Assembly (NCBI RefSeq): GCF_042427615.1
Contig: NZ_JBHMEZ010000012.1
Span: 186,001 to 250,000, forward strand
Direction: 5' to 3'
Length of the DNA stretch: 64,000 nucleotides
From: Formosa undariae
GTDB lineage: Bacteria > Bacteroidota > Bacteroidia > Flavobacteriales > Flavobacteriaceae
Shown: in pieces, positions 35,651 to 44,276 of the stretch
Numbering within the stretch: position 1 is the first letter of the stretch
Layout of the letters: every line of letters begins with the position of its first letter
The notes under the pieces: model-generated
Databases searched by the model: none
What the model was told of the DNA's origin: nothing
The model's input: only the letters and a program-made list of their open reading frames with translations
Position numbers and translations under genes: made by a program

Positions 35651-35992
35651 ATGAAATTTTTAGCATACATATTAGCCTTTATGGTCTTGTCGCTCTCGGT
35701 TAAATCTGGGAATGACGAGTTGTTACTAACTTCTGAGGTTCAAAAACCATGTTGTGCAATTTCTTCTGCTCCTGTTTCTGAAACTGAAAACACAGAACAT
35801 CAAAAATCTAAAGGCAGTACAGACAATTGTAATCCGTTTAAAGCGTGTTGTTCTTGCCTATTAGTAAGTTTTAATTATCCTTTTTCACTAGAACCTTATA
35901 TTGCAATTTCGACTGAGCAATTTTTCGGATATCAATCGTATTTAGCTTCACAATTTATTTCTGATTTTTGGCAACCGCCACAATTTGTTTAA
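35651..35992 (+). CDS. Cys-rich small secreted protein (DUF6660-like) of a metal-uptake cluster
   Basis: 113 residues with an N-terminal signal helix (FLAYILAFMVLSLSVKS). It carries CC twice and a CCSC cluster (PCCAIS; DNCNPFKACCSCLL) and ends FWQPPQFV, a Pro-Pro ending comparable to that of the His-rich protein at 23550. Such proteins are encoded just upstream of HMA-domain and TonB-receptor genes in flavobacteria, and are suspected to bind copper. The next gene starts 76 bp downstream. Confidence 0.65.
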   Translation: MKFLAYILAFMVLSLSVKSGNDELLLTSEVQKPCCAISSAPVSETENTEHQKSKGSTDNCNPFKACCSCLLVSFNYPFSLEPYIAISTEQFFGYQSYLASQFISDFWQPPQFV

Positions 35993-36068
35993 GACCAATT
36001 TTAGTAGTCATACCGAATCGCACGTTCGATTCAAAACTCATTTTAAACAAATCAAAATATCAGAACAC

Positions 36069-36410
36069 ATGAAATTATCACATATTTTCGCATTAGCAAT
36101 TACATTAGCCTCAACAACAGCAACTTTCGCACAATCTTCAGAAGAAAAAACAGAAATCACAGCATCCACCAAAACCATTTCACCAAAAGTTAAGGGGATT
36201 ACATGCTCTAGTGATTTAAAAACTATTTCTGCCAATGTCCAAAAATTGGAAGGCGTGAATGCCTGTGTGGCAGGAAAAACAGGGCCCACAACACAATTCG
36301 AAATTGCATTTAATCCAACTTTAGTATCCGAACAAGATATCTTTACTGCGATTAAAAACACAGCAGGTTGTGAAGATCCAAACGACAGACCTTACAAAGT
36401 AAAACAGTAA
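36069..36410 (+). CDS. Secreted heavy-metal-associated (HMA) domain protein with degenerate metal site
   Basis: The ATG at 36069 gives 113 residues with a signal peptide ending TFAQ. The ferredoxin-like HMA domain follows, but the usual GMTCxxC is GITCSSD here, leaving one of the two metal cysteines. Other cysteines (GVNACVAG, AGCEDPN) might compensate. It is encoded between the Cys-rich peptide and the TonB receptor and is probably part of the same periplasmic metal route, perhaps with a changed ligand set. Confidence 0.75.
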   Translation: MKLSHIFALAITLASTTATFAQSSEEKTEITASTKTISPKVKGITCSSDLKTISANVQKLEGVNACVAGKTGPTTQFEIAFNPTLVSEQDIFTAIKNTAGCEDPNDRPYKVKQ

Positions 36411-36471
36411 ATACCTTTAGTCAAGGTGTAAATTAATTACACTTTGCTTGTTTCACTTTAAAATTCAATCA

Positions 36472-38697
36472 ATGAAAATATTCATATTCATTGTTGGTTT
36501 ACTGTTTCCCTATGTTTTGTCGGCACAATACATTTCAGGAAAAGTGACCAACAGTAATAACGAACCATTAGCGGGTGCAAGTCTGCATTGGAAAAACACA
36601 GCTATTGGCATCACAACAGATATTAATGGTCACTATAAATTGACCGCTAAAGACATATCTAAAAACACACTAATTGTGAGTTATGTTGGGCATGTTTCTC
36701 AAGTACTAGAAATTAGCGATCAATCCGAAATAAATGTCATTTTAAAAGAATCGGAATCTTTAGATGAAGTCGTTATTAAGAGTCAGCGCGATGGTGTTAT
36801 TATCTCTAGTTTAAGTCCGATAAAAACAGAGCTGCTAACTCAAACCGAATTGACAAAAGCGGCGTGTTGTGATTTGGCGGGGTGTTTTGAAACACAAACT
36901 ACAGTCCAAGCTCAAACCACAAATGTGATTACAAATTCTAAAGAGCTACGTATTCTTGGGCTTTCAGGTGTTTACAATCAGGTGTTAATTAATGGTTTTC
37001 CTATGATTCAAGGTTTAAGCTATACTTATGGTATTAGTAGTATTCCTGGCACTTTAGTCGATAATATTTATATCTCTAAAGGTGCAAATAGTGTCCTTCA
37101 AGGTTTTGAAAGTATTAGCGGACAAATAAACGTGGAAACCAAAGACCCTAAAAATGCAGAAATGCTTTTACTGAATGCCTATATCAATAGTTTTTCAGAA
37201 ACACATTTAAATGCCAACTACGCGTTTACAAAAGGAAAATGGAGCAATCTTACTGCAGTTTCTACGGTGCAACCGGCTAATGCATTTGACAAAGACGATG
37301 ATACCTTCTTAGATTTACCAAAACTAACCCGCTATATGGTTTTTAATACCTTAAAGTATGGTAACGAAGCGCATTGGGGTTGGAATAGTGAATTGGGAAT
37401 ACGTTTTGTAAACGAACAGCGTATTGGCGGACAGACTAATTTTAATGCAGATACAGACAAAGGCAGTCATGAAATTTATGGGCAGACGGTTAATATTAAT
37501 CAGCCTGAAGTATGGAGTAAAACAGGGTTTAGAATGAACGACCAACATAATTTTGTGCTGTATGCTTCTAGTTTTTATCAGAATCAGAACTCGTATTTCG
37601 GAACGGTAAAATATAATGCCGAACAGACTAATTTCTTTGCGAACATGCAACATGAATTTAATTATGACACGCATGTTTTAAAATCAGGTATCAGTTTTAA
37701 GCATTTAAATAGCGATGAGGATGTTGCATTTACATACAATGCTTTAAACAGAACTTATGACGGCGATTATTTTAGAAATGAAAATATAATCGGTGCATTT
37801 GCTGAAAATACCATGACATTTTTAGACGATAAATTAACGTGGATTGCCGGTATTCGTATCGATAACCATAATGAATTTGGAACCAAAGTAACACCACGTA
37901 CACTTTTAAAATACGATATTACGCCAAAAACAATTATCCGTGCCAATGTAGGTACAGGTTGGCGTACTGTAAATTTATTTAGTGAAAATATTGGTTTATT
38001 GGTAAGTTCTAGAGATATCGTTTTTAAGGAAGCCTTAGAACCAGAACACGCATTGAATACCGGAATAAATATCACTCAGAAATTTGACACCGAAAATGTG
38101 AATGGTTTCTTTAGTGCAGACTTCTATCATACGAATTTTAAAAACCAGATCTTTCCTGATTACGACACCGATCCGACAAAAGCAATTATCGAAAATTTTA
38201 GAGGAAAAAGTATAAGTAACGTATTTCAGGCAGAAGTATCGCTAAATTTATATGAACAATTCGAATTTAAAACGGGATACAGTTTTATAGATGTCTATCG
38301 TGAAATAGAGGGCAAAAAAGAACTTTTACCTTTCAATCCGAAACATAAAATAGTGACAAATTTAGGATACAAACCACTGTCCAATAGATTTAGAATAGAT
38401 GTGAACTTTCATTGGTATGGCGAGCAACGTTTACCCAATACACAAAGTAATCCCGAAATTTATAGACGCCCAGATTTTTCTGAAGACTATTCCATTTTAA
38501 ATGCTCAATTTACCTATAATTTAAATCGCGTTGAACTGTATACCGGTTGCGAAAATATTTTCAATTTTAGACAAGAACAGCCTATTTTAAGTTGGCAGGA
38601 TCCGTTTGGTGAATATTTTGATACCAGTTCGGTTTGGGGCCCAACACGTGGAAGAGAATTTTATTTAGGTGTGCGCTATAAAATTCCGAGTAAATAA
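36472..38697 (+). CDS. TonB-dependent receptor of a Cys-rich metal (copper-like) cluster
   Basis: 741 residues from the ATG at 36472. After a signal peptide comes a carboxypeptidase-regulatory-like domain (about 20-105), then a plug with the unusual KAACCDLAGCFETQ segment, LRILGLSGVYNQVLINGF and a beta-barrel ending LGVRYKIPSK. The double cysteine in the plug and the neighbouring Cys-rich and HMA proteins suggest copper or another soft metal. There is no His-rich loop, unlike the receptor at 23941. Confidence 0.85.
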   Translation: MKIFIFIVGLLFPYVLSAQYISGKVTNSNNEPLAGASLHWKNTAIGITTDINGHYKLTAKDISKNTLIVSYVGHVSQVLEISDQSEINVILKESESLDEVVIKSQRDGVIISSLSPIKTELLTQTELTKAACCDLAGCFETQTTVQAQTTNVITNSKELRILGLSGVYNQVLINGFPMIQGLSYTYGISSIPGTLVDNIYISKGANSVLQGFESISGQINVETKDPKNAEMLLLNAYINSFSETHLNANYAFTKGKWSNLTAVSTVQPANAFDKDDDTFLDLPKLTRYMVFNTLKYGNEAHWGWNSELGIRFVNEQRIGGQTNFNADTDKGSHEIYGQTVNINQPEVWSKTGFRMNDQHNFVLYASSFYQNQNSYFGTVKYNAEQTNFFANMQHEFNYDTHVLKSGISFKHLNSDEDVAFTYNALNRTYDGDYFRNENIIGAFAENTMTFLDDKLTWIAGIRIDNHNEFGTKVTPRTLLKYDITPKTIIRANVGTGWRTVNLFSENIGLLVSSRDIVFKEALEPEHALNTGINITQKFDTENVNGFFSADFYHTNFKNQIFPDYDTDPTKAIIENFRGKSISNVFQAEVSLNLYEQFEFKTGYSFIDVYREIEGKKELLPFNPKHKIVTNLGYKPLSNRFRIDVNFHWYGEQRLPNTQSNPEIYRRPDFSEDYSILNAQFTYNLNRVELYTGCENIFNFRQEQPILSWQDPFGEYFDTSSVWGPTRGREFYLGVRYKIPSK

Positions 38698-38842
38698 AAT
38701 TAACAATCAGAACACTTAAATCAGTGTTAAAACATCATTGGAATAGCTGAAGATTCATTAATTTTCAGCTGTTCTTTTACATATATATCCGCTTCATAAT
38801 GGTATATTGTAACCGTCATGCACTTAACACAAAATCAAATCA

Positions 38843-39304
38843 ATGGGAGTTTATCAATTTCAACGCGAACAATTTTTTAATCAACCCGTAGATGTTTTAT
38901 GGGAATTTATCTCGAATCCTAAAAATCTAAAAACCATCACGCCAGATTATATGGGGTTTGACATCACTACTAAAAATTTACCCGACGCCATGTACGAAGG
39001 GATGATTATTAACTACAAGGTTTCTCCTGTTTTGGGAATAAAAACCACCTGGGTCACAGAAATAACACACGTAAAACATAAGCAGTATTTTGTAGACGAA
39101 CAGCGCGTAGGACCTTATAAATTATGGCATCATCAGCATTTTTTAGAAGCAACAGAAGGCGGAACTTTAATGAAGGACATTGTAACCTATCAGCCTCCTT
39201 TTGGATTTTTAGGAAATATCGCAAACAGCTTCATGATTAAAAACAAACTCGAAGAAATTTTTAAATATCGTAACACGATTTTAAACGAATTATTCGGAAA
39301 GTAA
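38843..39304 (+). CDS. SRPBCC (START/Bet v1-like) family protein
   Basis: 153 residues: YQFQREQFFNQPVDVLWEFIS begins the helix-grip fold, with TPDYMGFDITTK, and the C-terminal helix LGNIANSFMIKNKLEEIFKYR. Similar proteins are annotated as SRPBCC or cell-division-inhibitor-like; ligands are generally hydrophobic and unknown. It lies 79 bp before the YheT-like hydrolase. Confidence 0.8.
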   Translation: MGVYQFQREQFFNQPVDVLWEFISNPKNLKTITPDYMGFDITTKNLPDAMYEGMIINYKVSPVLGIKTTWVTEITHVKHKQYFVDEQRVGPYKLWHHQHFLEATEGGTLMKDIVTYQPPFGFLGNIANSFMIKNKLEEIFKYRNTILNELFGK

Positions 39305-39383
39305 TCCGTTTACTATCTGTATTTAAAACGATTATCACATTTAGATATTTATAAATTAGCACCATTTAATAGCGTCCACAATA

Positions 39384-40340
39384 ATGCCAATAATCGAGAA
39401 ATCCGAATATAATACACCGTCATTAATACATAGAAACCCACATTTTTCTACTATTTATGCTGCTAAAATAAAGCAAGTTTCCCCTCCAGATTATAACACT
39501 GAAACTTTAGAATTAAGTGATGGCGATTTTCTTAATATCGACTATATTATAAAAGGACAGGACAAAGCCCTTATTTTATGTCATGGTTTAGAAGGCGATT
39601 CTAGAAGAACCTATAACAATAGCTGTGCGAATTATTTTGCTGCACAGGATTTTTCTGTATTTGCTTGGAATAATAGAACCTGTGGCGGACGGATGAACCG
39701 CTTACCAAAAATGTATCATCATGGTTCTATAGACGATTTGGATGCCGTTGTACAATTTGCTTTTAGTCAAGGTATGAAGTCCGTTTACCTGATTGGATAT
39801 TCTATGGGTGGTGCACAAGTTTTAAATTATTTAGGAAAAGGTGAAACAGATCCGCGAATAAAAGCCGCTGTTGCCGTGTCTGCTCCTACGCATATAAAAA
39901 CATGTTCAGAAACCTTAAAAATGGGTTTCAATAAAGTGTATTTAAATAATTTTAAAAAGGAAATAATAAATAAGCTGAAGCAAAAAGTGATTCAATTTCC
40001 TGAATTAGCGAATATCGATAAAATAAACGCTTTACATAGTTTCGATGAAATAGATGATTATTTTACAGCGCCAATGCACGGTTTTATTGATAAAGATGAT
40101 TATTACGACCGCGTCTCTCCAGAGTTTGTATTACAAAACATTTCGACTCCCGTACTTATTTTTAATGCGTTGGATGATCCGTTTTTAGGCGACCGTTGCT
40201 ATCCCATATCGCAAGCAAAAGAGAGTGATTATGTCTATTTAGAAATGCCTAAATATGGCGGACATTGTGCTTTTCCATTAAAGAATTCTTCTCAATCGTA
40301 TGCAGAAATCCGAGCTCTAGAATTTTTCAGCAGTATATAA
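39384..40340 (+). CDS. YheT-family alpha/beta hydrolase
   Basis: 318 residues. The nucleophile elbow IGYSMGGAQVLNYLG and the C-terminal PKYGGHCAFP with the catalytic histidine are the YheT/EMB8 pattern; the acid is likely in NALDDPFLG. Other conserved elements are HGLEGDSRRTY and NNRTCGGRMNR. E. coli YheT is a putative esterase of unknown substrate. No signal peptide, so cytosolic or peripheral. Confidence 0.88.
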   Translation: MPIIEKSEYNTPSLIHRNPHFSTIYAAKIKQVSPPDYNTETLELSDGDFLNIDYIIKGQDKALILCHGLEGDSRRTYNNSCANYFAAQDFSVFAWNNRTCGGRMNRLPKMYHHGSIDDLDAVVQFAFSQGMKSVYLIGYSMGGAQVLNYLGKGETDPRIKAAVAVSAPTHIKTCSETLKMGFNKVYLNNFKKEIINKLKQKVIQFPELANIDKINALHSFDEIDDYFTAPMHGFIDKDDYYDRVSPEFVLQNISTPVLIFNALDDPFLGDRCYPISQAKESDYVYLEMPKYGGHCAFPLKNSSQSYAEIRALEFFSSI

Positions 40341-40401
40341 ATCTGTTGTAAAATTTAATTCTGTGGCGTTCTGTAGTGAAGCAGAAATTAAAGGAAATAC
40401 G

Positions 40402-40956
40402 CTAAAATTTAATTAATGCATAAGTATTCATTTGGTAAACAGTAAGTACACTCATCGCAGATAACCCCACTTTTACTTCTGGTAACAAATCCGCTTTGTT
40501 ATACCCATTAGACGTCATAGACTGTCCACAAAGAAACACATCGACACCAATAGCAGAAAGAGATTTAATTAATTCTATATTCGGATTATCTACATTATAT
40601 TTTTCTTTATAAACCGCTGAAGATAAGGCATCTTTTACCGCACCACCATGTAAAACAAGCGCAAGATGAATCTGTTCTTCTGGAATACCAGCCCTCACAT
40701 GCATATTATAATAACGGTGCATACTAGAAATAACCCTGTTAGGAATACTTGCATCTACTTGTTTATTATCGATATCGAAAATAGCTTTTAGCTCCTGAGA
40801 AGCATCCGGCACAAAATCTAAATCGTTTACAGTAAACACGGCACCAACCGCATCGAAAACTGGCCCTGTCGTGGCTTTAACTTTTTGTCCGAAAGAAATA
40901 TGCACTTGAGTTAAAAACAAGACTAGGAAAAAGAGGTACTGAAATTTATTTTGCAT
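40402..40956 (-). CDS. Secreted DsrE-family protein
   Basis: 184 residues with a signal peptide ending SFGQK and a DsrE/F-like domain (LALVLHGGAVKDALS; GVDVFLCGQSM). The single Cys in VFLCGQSM corresponds to the usual reactive position of the family, which handles persulfides. Periplasmic members are frequent in Bacteroidota. It is separated from the upstream permease gene by a strong hairpin. Confidence 0.82.
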   Translation of the reverse strand: MQNKFQYLFFLVLFLTQVHISFGQKVKATTGPVFDAVGAVFTVNDLDFVPDASQELKAIFDIDNKQVDASIPNRVISSMHRYYNMHVRAGIPEEQIHLALVLHGGAVKDALSSAVYKEKYNVDNPNIELIKSLSAIGVDVFLCGQSMTSNGYNKADLLPEVKVGLSAMSVLTVYQMNTYALIKF

Positions 40957-41002
40957 TTGTAATTATAATAAGAAATCGCGTATCACACAAGAGAAAACCT
41001 AT

Positions 41003-41055
41003 AAAACAGTCTTGGACTAAAATGGCAATTATTTTAGCCCGAGACTGTTTGGTTA
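41003..41055 (-). terminator. terminator after the permease gene
   Basis: AAACAGTCT and AGACTGTTT, extended by CTAAAAT/ATTTTAG on either side of a small internal mismatch, form a long hairpin between the permease stop and the DsrE gene. Confidence 0.8.
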
Positions 41056-41103
41056 TAAAAGAGATTAAAAAATAGAGACCGACTTAATATCGCGAATACC
41101 CGT

Positions 41104-42153
41104 TTAAAATAAGTAGTAGAATATAAATCCACCTATAATAGCTATAGCAAGAATAGAAGCCACAAAAGCAACTACAGCCTTAGGTTTTAGCATTGAAGAC
41201 ACTATAGCGATTTCTGGCAAACTAGCACCCGTACCACCAATTAATAAAGCCATGGCTGCTCCCATACTCATTCCTTTTCCGATTAATACACTTAATAATG
41301 GAATAGCCATTTCAATTCTAAGATATAAAGGCACACCAATTCCTGCTGCCAAAAATATAGCTAACGGATTATCGTTACCCAAGTACTTTTCTACAAAGGC
41401 ATCAGGCACAAAAACCACCGAAACTGCACTAATTACAGCACCTATTAAGACATACGGCATAATACGTTTGAAAAGTGACCAAGCAAAATCTAGCGCCCCT
41501 CTTACCTTTTCATTTTTTACTTTAATAAATATAGATTTTGAATTTGATTCACAACTTGAAGCTTGAGTTTGACCAGAACACGACATTTCAGACACTGGAA
41601 TAGCCGAACAATCGGAAATCAAAATCACAGGTTCCGTACGTTTTTCTTGAACCCCTCCTGAACAACTTTGCATGGTTGAAGGTTCTGCTGTACAAGGATT
41701 AACTTTTGGCTTAGTCCCCATAATTTTTACATGATTTACCAGAGATGTATTACCTACAATAGTTCCAAAGACTATAGCACCAATAAAAACGATAATAAAA
41801 TAGACTGCCGCCACCTTAAAACCAAACACCGCAAAGACAAAAGCGACCACAACAAAATTTGCTAAAGGCGCCGACAATAAGAAAGAAAACACCATAGATA
41901 GAGGCGCTCCCATTTCGAGCATTCCCATAGAAACAGGTACCATAGAAGCACTACAAAAAGGTGTTGGTATCCCCAGAATCGCTCCCATTACACCACTATA
42001 TTTCCCCGTTTTACTTAATCGTTTCTGTAATTTTTCTTGTGGTATGTACGCCCGTATAAAACCAGTTAAAACAGATACAAAGGCAATAATAAAGAACAAT
42101 GCAACACTTACATGGATAAACTCGTCTAGTGCAATTTTTAAATTTTCTGACAT
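41104..42153 (-). CDS. ArsP/SO_0444-type permease with Cys-rich loop (candidate metal or organoarsenical exporter)
   Basis: 349 residues with eight or more hydrophobic helices. The first half contains GIPTPFCSASMVPVSMGMLEMG, the PF03773 permease signature, and the second half the inverted-repeat counterpart GIGVPLYLRIEMAIPLLSVLIGKGM. The cytoplasmic loop near residues 150-205 has repeated Cys-Ser pairs (NPCTAEP, SCSGG, DCSAI, SCSGQ, SSCES) and looks like a metal-binding insert, as in the SO_0444 group linked to copper/zinc efflux. Control by the adjacent ArsR is supported by an operator in front of it. Confidence 0.82.
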   Translation of the reverse strand: MSENLKIALDEFIHVSVALFFIIAFVSVLTGFIRAYIPQEKLQKRLSKTGKYSGVMGAILGIPTPFCSASMVPVSMGMLEMGAPLSMVFSFLLSAPLANFVVVAFVFAVFGFKVAAVYFIIVFIGAIVFGTIVGNTSLVNHVKIMGTKPKVNPCTAEPSTMQSCSGGVQEKRTEPVILISDCSAIPVSEMSCSGQTQASSCESNSKSIFIKVKNEKVRGALDFAWSLFKRIMPYVLIGAVISAVSVVFVPDAFVEKYLGNDNPLAIFLAAGIGVPLYLRIEMAIPLLSVLIGKGMSMGAAMALLIGGTGASLPEIAIVSSMLKPKAVVAFVASILAIAIIGGFIFYYLF

Positions 42154-42185
42154 TTTAAAATGAATTATAATTAATGATTAAACAT

Positions 42186-42213
42186 TAACATATGCTAAAT
42201 TTAGCATATGTTA
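42186..42213. promoter_or_regulatory. 28-bp perfect palindrome, operator of the permease gene
   Basis: The two 14-bp arms TAACATATGCTAAA and TTTAGCATATGTTA are exact reverse complements. It lies between the arsR terminator and the permease start. The core ACATATGCTAA is repeated ahead of arsR itself, which identifies it as the likely ArsR site. Confidence 0.75.
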
Positions 42214-42222
42214 GGTTGTAAA

Positions 42223-42247
42223 AAAAACCAATACGGCATTGGTTTTT
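42223..42247. terminator. terminator after arsR
   Basis: AAAAACCAAT and ATTGGTTTTT pair perfectly around a 5-nt loop, 16 bp after the arsR stop, so the permease is transcribed separately from its own operator-controlled promoter. Confidence 0.88.
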
Positions 42248-42263
42248 AAATGTAGATTATAAG

Positions 42264-42611
42264 TTAAGAGTCACGCTCTAGAAGTCGTTGCTTACAACGC
42301 TCTATCTCTATAGTCATGTCTTTTTCGGAGATGGTACTTACTGCATTTTTTATATGCGACATAAATTCACTATCTGTAGATTTGATAAAATAATACACCC
42401 ATTTCCCCTCTTTACTTTCGTCGATTATATCTGCTTTTTTTAATATTCTTAAATGGCGAGACACATTATATTGTGGTTCGTTTAAGACTTCTATTATTTC
42501 TGAAACACAGATTTTAGAATCCATATTAATTAATAACCAGATAATTTTAAGACGTGTAACTTCGGATAACGCTTTAAAAGTATTTAAACTGTTTTGCAAG
42601 TTGGGCTTCAT
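42264..42611 (-). CDS. arsR: ArsR/SmtB-family metal-sensing repressor
   Basis: 115 residues with a winged helix-turn-helix (ALSEVTRLKIIWLL; EPQYNVSRHLRILKKADII). The alpha3 sensor motif of ArsR proteins, usually ELCVCDL, reads KICVSEII, keeping only one cysteine there; further cysteine is at residue ~107 (ERCKQR). It is likely to repress its own gene and the downstream permease through matching palindromes. The effector (arsenite, organoarsenical, copper or other) cannot be decided. Confidence 0.9.
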   Translation of the reverse strand: MKPNLQNSLNTFKALSEVTRLKIIWLLINMDSKICVSEIIEVLNEPQYNVSRHLRILKKADIIDESKEGKWVYYFIKSTDSEFMSHIKNAVSTISEKDMTIEIERCKQRLLERDS

Positions 42612-42642
42612 TACTGTTTTAATTGAGTCAAAGTTTTAAAAC

Positions 42643-42662
42643 ATATGCTAATTTACGCATAT
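42643..42662. promoter_or_regulatory. operator upstream of arsR
   Basis: ATATGC (42643-42648) and GCATAT (42657-42662) flank an 8-bp centre, and the left half shares ACATATGCTAA with the 28-bp palindrome at 42186. It lies just downstream of a minus-strand -7 element (42669-42676), where a repressor would block transcription. Confidence 0.6.
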
Positions 42663-42668
42663 ATAATG

Positions 42669-42676
42669 CAAATGTA
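42669..42676 (-). promoter_or_regulatory. TAnnTTTG -7 promoter element of arsR
   Basis: On the minus strand the bases read TACATTTG, 58 bp before the arsR start codon. Confidence 0.45.
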
Positions 42677-42934
42677 ATTTTTTCCATTATAAAAGCAAAT
42701 TTTTATTAAATAAAAAGAGATCTAAGGAGTTTTTGATTTTTAAAAAATGACTGAAATCTGTATCCCTTATTGGAAACAGGATTAAGAGAACATCAGATAT
42801 AGCCCATTAATTTTTAAGACGGGTGAATAAATACTCGTATATTAAAAAGAACGTACATTGAGTTACTAAAAAGTAATCTTCAATTTCCAATTATTTTTTT
42901 AAATTAGTATACTCAAAAAATGAATCTCAATTAA
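42677..42934. other. intergenic stretch without recognised features
   Basis: AT-rich spacer between the arsR promoter and the VOC-family gene. No ORF, hairpin or motif was recognised, apart from general A/T tracts. Confidence 0.5.
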
Positions 42935-43318
42935 ATGGCTGCTTTCTCATTCAATCATATCGCACTTTCTGTAAAAGATGTTAACACATCTATTGCATTT
43001 TATCAAAAGGTACTTCAACTTGACGAAATTAAGAATACGGCTTCAGACTCCAAAACAAGATGGCTGTCACTTAATGAAGGGAAGCAACTTCATCTCATTC
43101 CACGGCCAGATTCTGAAATAAAAACAAATAAAGCCGTTCATTTTGCTTTAACCACATCCGATATGAATTCTTTTGTAAAGTATCTAAAAGAATTAAATAT
43201 TGATTATTCAGATTGGCGTGATACACCAAACAAAGATTACATACGAAAAGATGGGATTAGGCAAGTTTACTTTCAAGACCCTGATGGGTATTGGATTGAG
43301 ATAAATGATGATATCTAA
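42935..43318 (+). CDS. VOC-superfamily (glyoxalase/dioxygenase-like) protein
   Basis: 127 residues with the two beta-alpha-beta-beta-beta modules of the VOC fold: FNHIALSVKDVNTSIAFYQ at the start and VYFQDPDGYWIEI at the end. Metal ligands typical of the family are His8, a central HF(A) histidine and the C-terminal Glu of WIEI. Substrate unknown; candidates range from lactoylglutathione-type to antibiotic-resistance members. Confidence 0.82.
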   Translation: MAAFSFNHIALSVKDVNTSIAFYQKVLQLDEIKNTASDSKTRWLSLNEGKQLHLIPRPDSEIKTNKAVHFALTTSDMNSFVKYLKELNIDYSDWRDTPNKDYIRKDGIRQVYFQDPDGYWIEINDDI

Positions 43319-43494
43319 TAAATTAATTTTGTTAATCGGTTTTCTTAATACTCTGAACACCTAACATAAAATGTTTCCTCACAAAATACAAATGTAAATT
43401 TATCACCTTATAATACGGGTTTTACTATTAAAAATATGGTTTCAACAAACTGCATGTAGCTCATAAATAAGTTAGAACCAATATTTGATAAAAA

Positions 43495-44010
43495 ATGAAC
43501 ACCATTAGAAAGCGACTGACTTTATTTATTGAAAAATCAAGTGAGAATATTGAAAAAATCAGAGCAACCTATAATCCCGAACAATTTCATTTAATTCCTT
43601 GTCATATTACCCTTTGTCGTGAGAACGAAATAGAGCCTATTTCCAAAATAATTGAACGTATTACCTCTATAAATCTAGAAAAACCACTCCGCATTGCATT
43701 AAACGGACCAGAACGATTTGCAAATGGACGCGGTGTTTTTTTACCTACAACCAATAAAAACACAGAGTTTAAGGCATTAAGAGAACGCATTTTAGGAATA
43801 CCTTTAATACGTGAGCAACAACCTCACGTCACACTCATGCATCCTAGAAATTCGACCTGTACCGAAGCCATTTTTACAGAAATTAAAAAACAAGATTTAC
43901 CCACTGAATTGTTTTTCAATAAAATAAGTTTAATTGAACAAATAAATAATGGAAAATGGAAGGTGGTAGATGAATATGCTATCGTAAATAATAACCTTAC
44001 CAAAGATTAG
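43495..44010 (+). CDS. 2H phosphoesterase (2'-5' RNA ligase family)
   Basis: 171 residues with two HxTx motifs, HITLCRE near residue 38 and HVTLMHP near residue 110, the catalytic pair of 2H phosphoesterases (ThpR/LigT and 1,2-cyclic phosphodiesterase relatives). Likely to act on cyclic phosphodiesters in RNA or nucleotides; the physiological substrate is not evident. Stands alone. Confidence 0.85.
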   Translation: MNTIRKRLTLFIEKSSENIEKIRATYNPEQFHLIPCHITLCRENEIEPISKIIERITSINLEKPLRIALNGPERFANGRGVFLPTTNKNTEFKALRERILGIPLIREQQPHVTLMHPRNSTCTEAIFTEIKKQDLPTELFFNKISLIEQINNGKWKVVDEYAIVNNNLTKD

Positions 44011-44276
44011 CACACCTAATTTTGAGTATCAATTATTAAAAAAACACGGACGTTTACTTTAAATTCATACTCCAATTTAAAGTAAATACATCATCTTAGC
44101 TATAACTACAAGTCTGATTTACTTCCCTCCTACTCAAATGCAATGCCATATAGGAAAATACTATATTTTCTTCTTAGGATTATATTTACGCAAAATTTAA
44201 AAAAAATTGGTTAACTGAATTTATACTTGTATTATAATTACTACGAAATATCAATCAGAGATGTCTTCATTGTAAG

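Noticed and set aside
43319..43494. Possible small gene or regulatory RNA between the VOC and 2H phosphoesterase genes.
   Set aside because: AT-rich spacer with no open frame, hairpin or promoter element worth listing.
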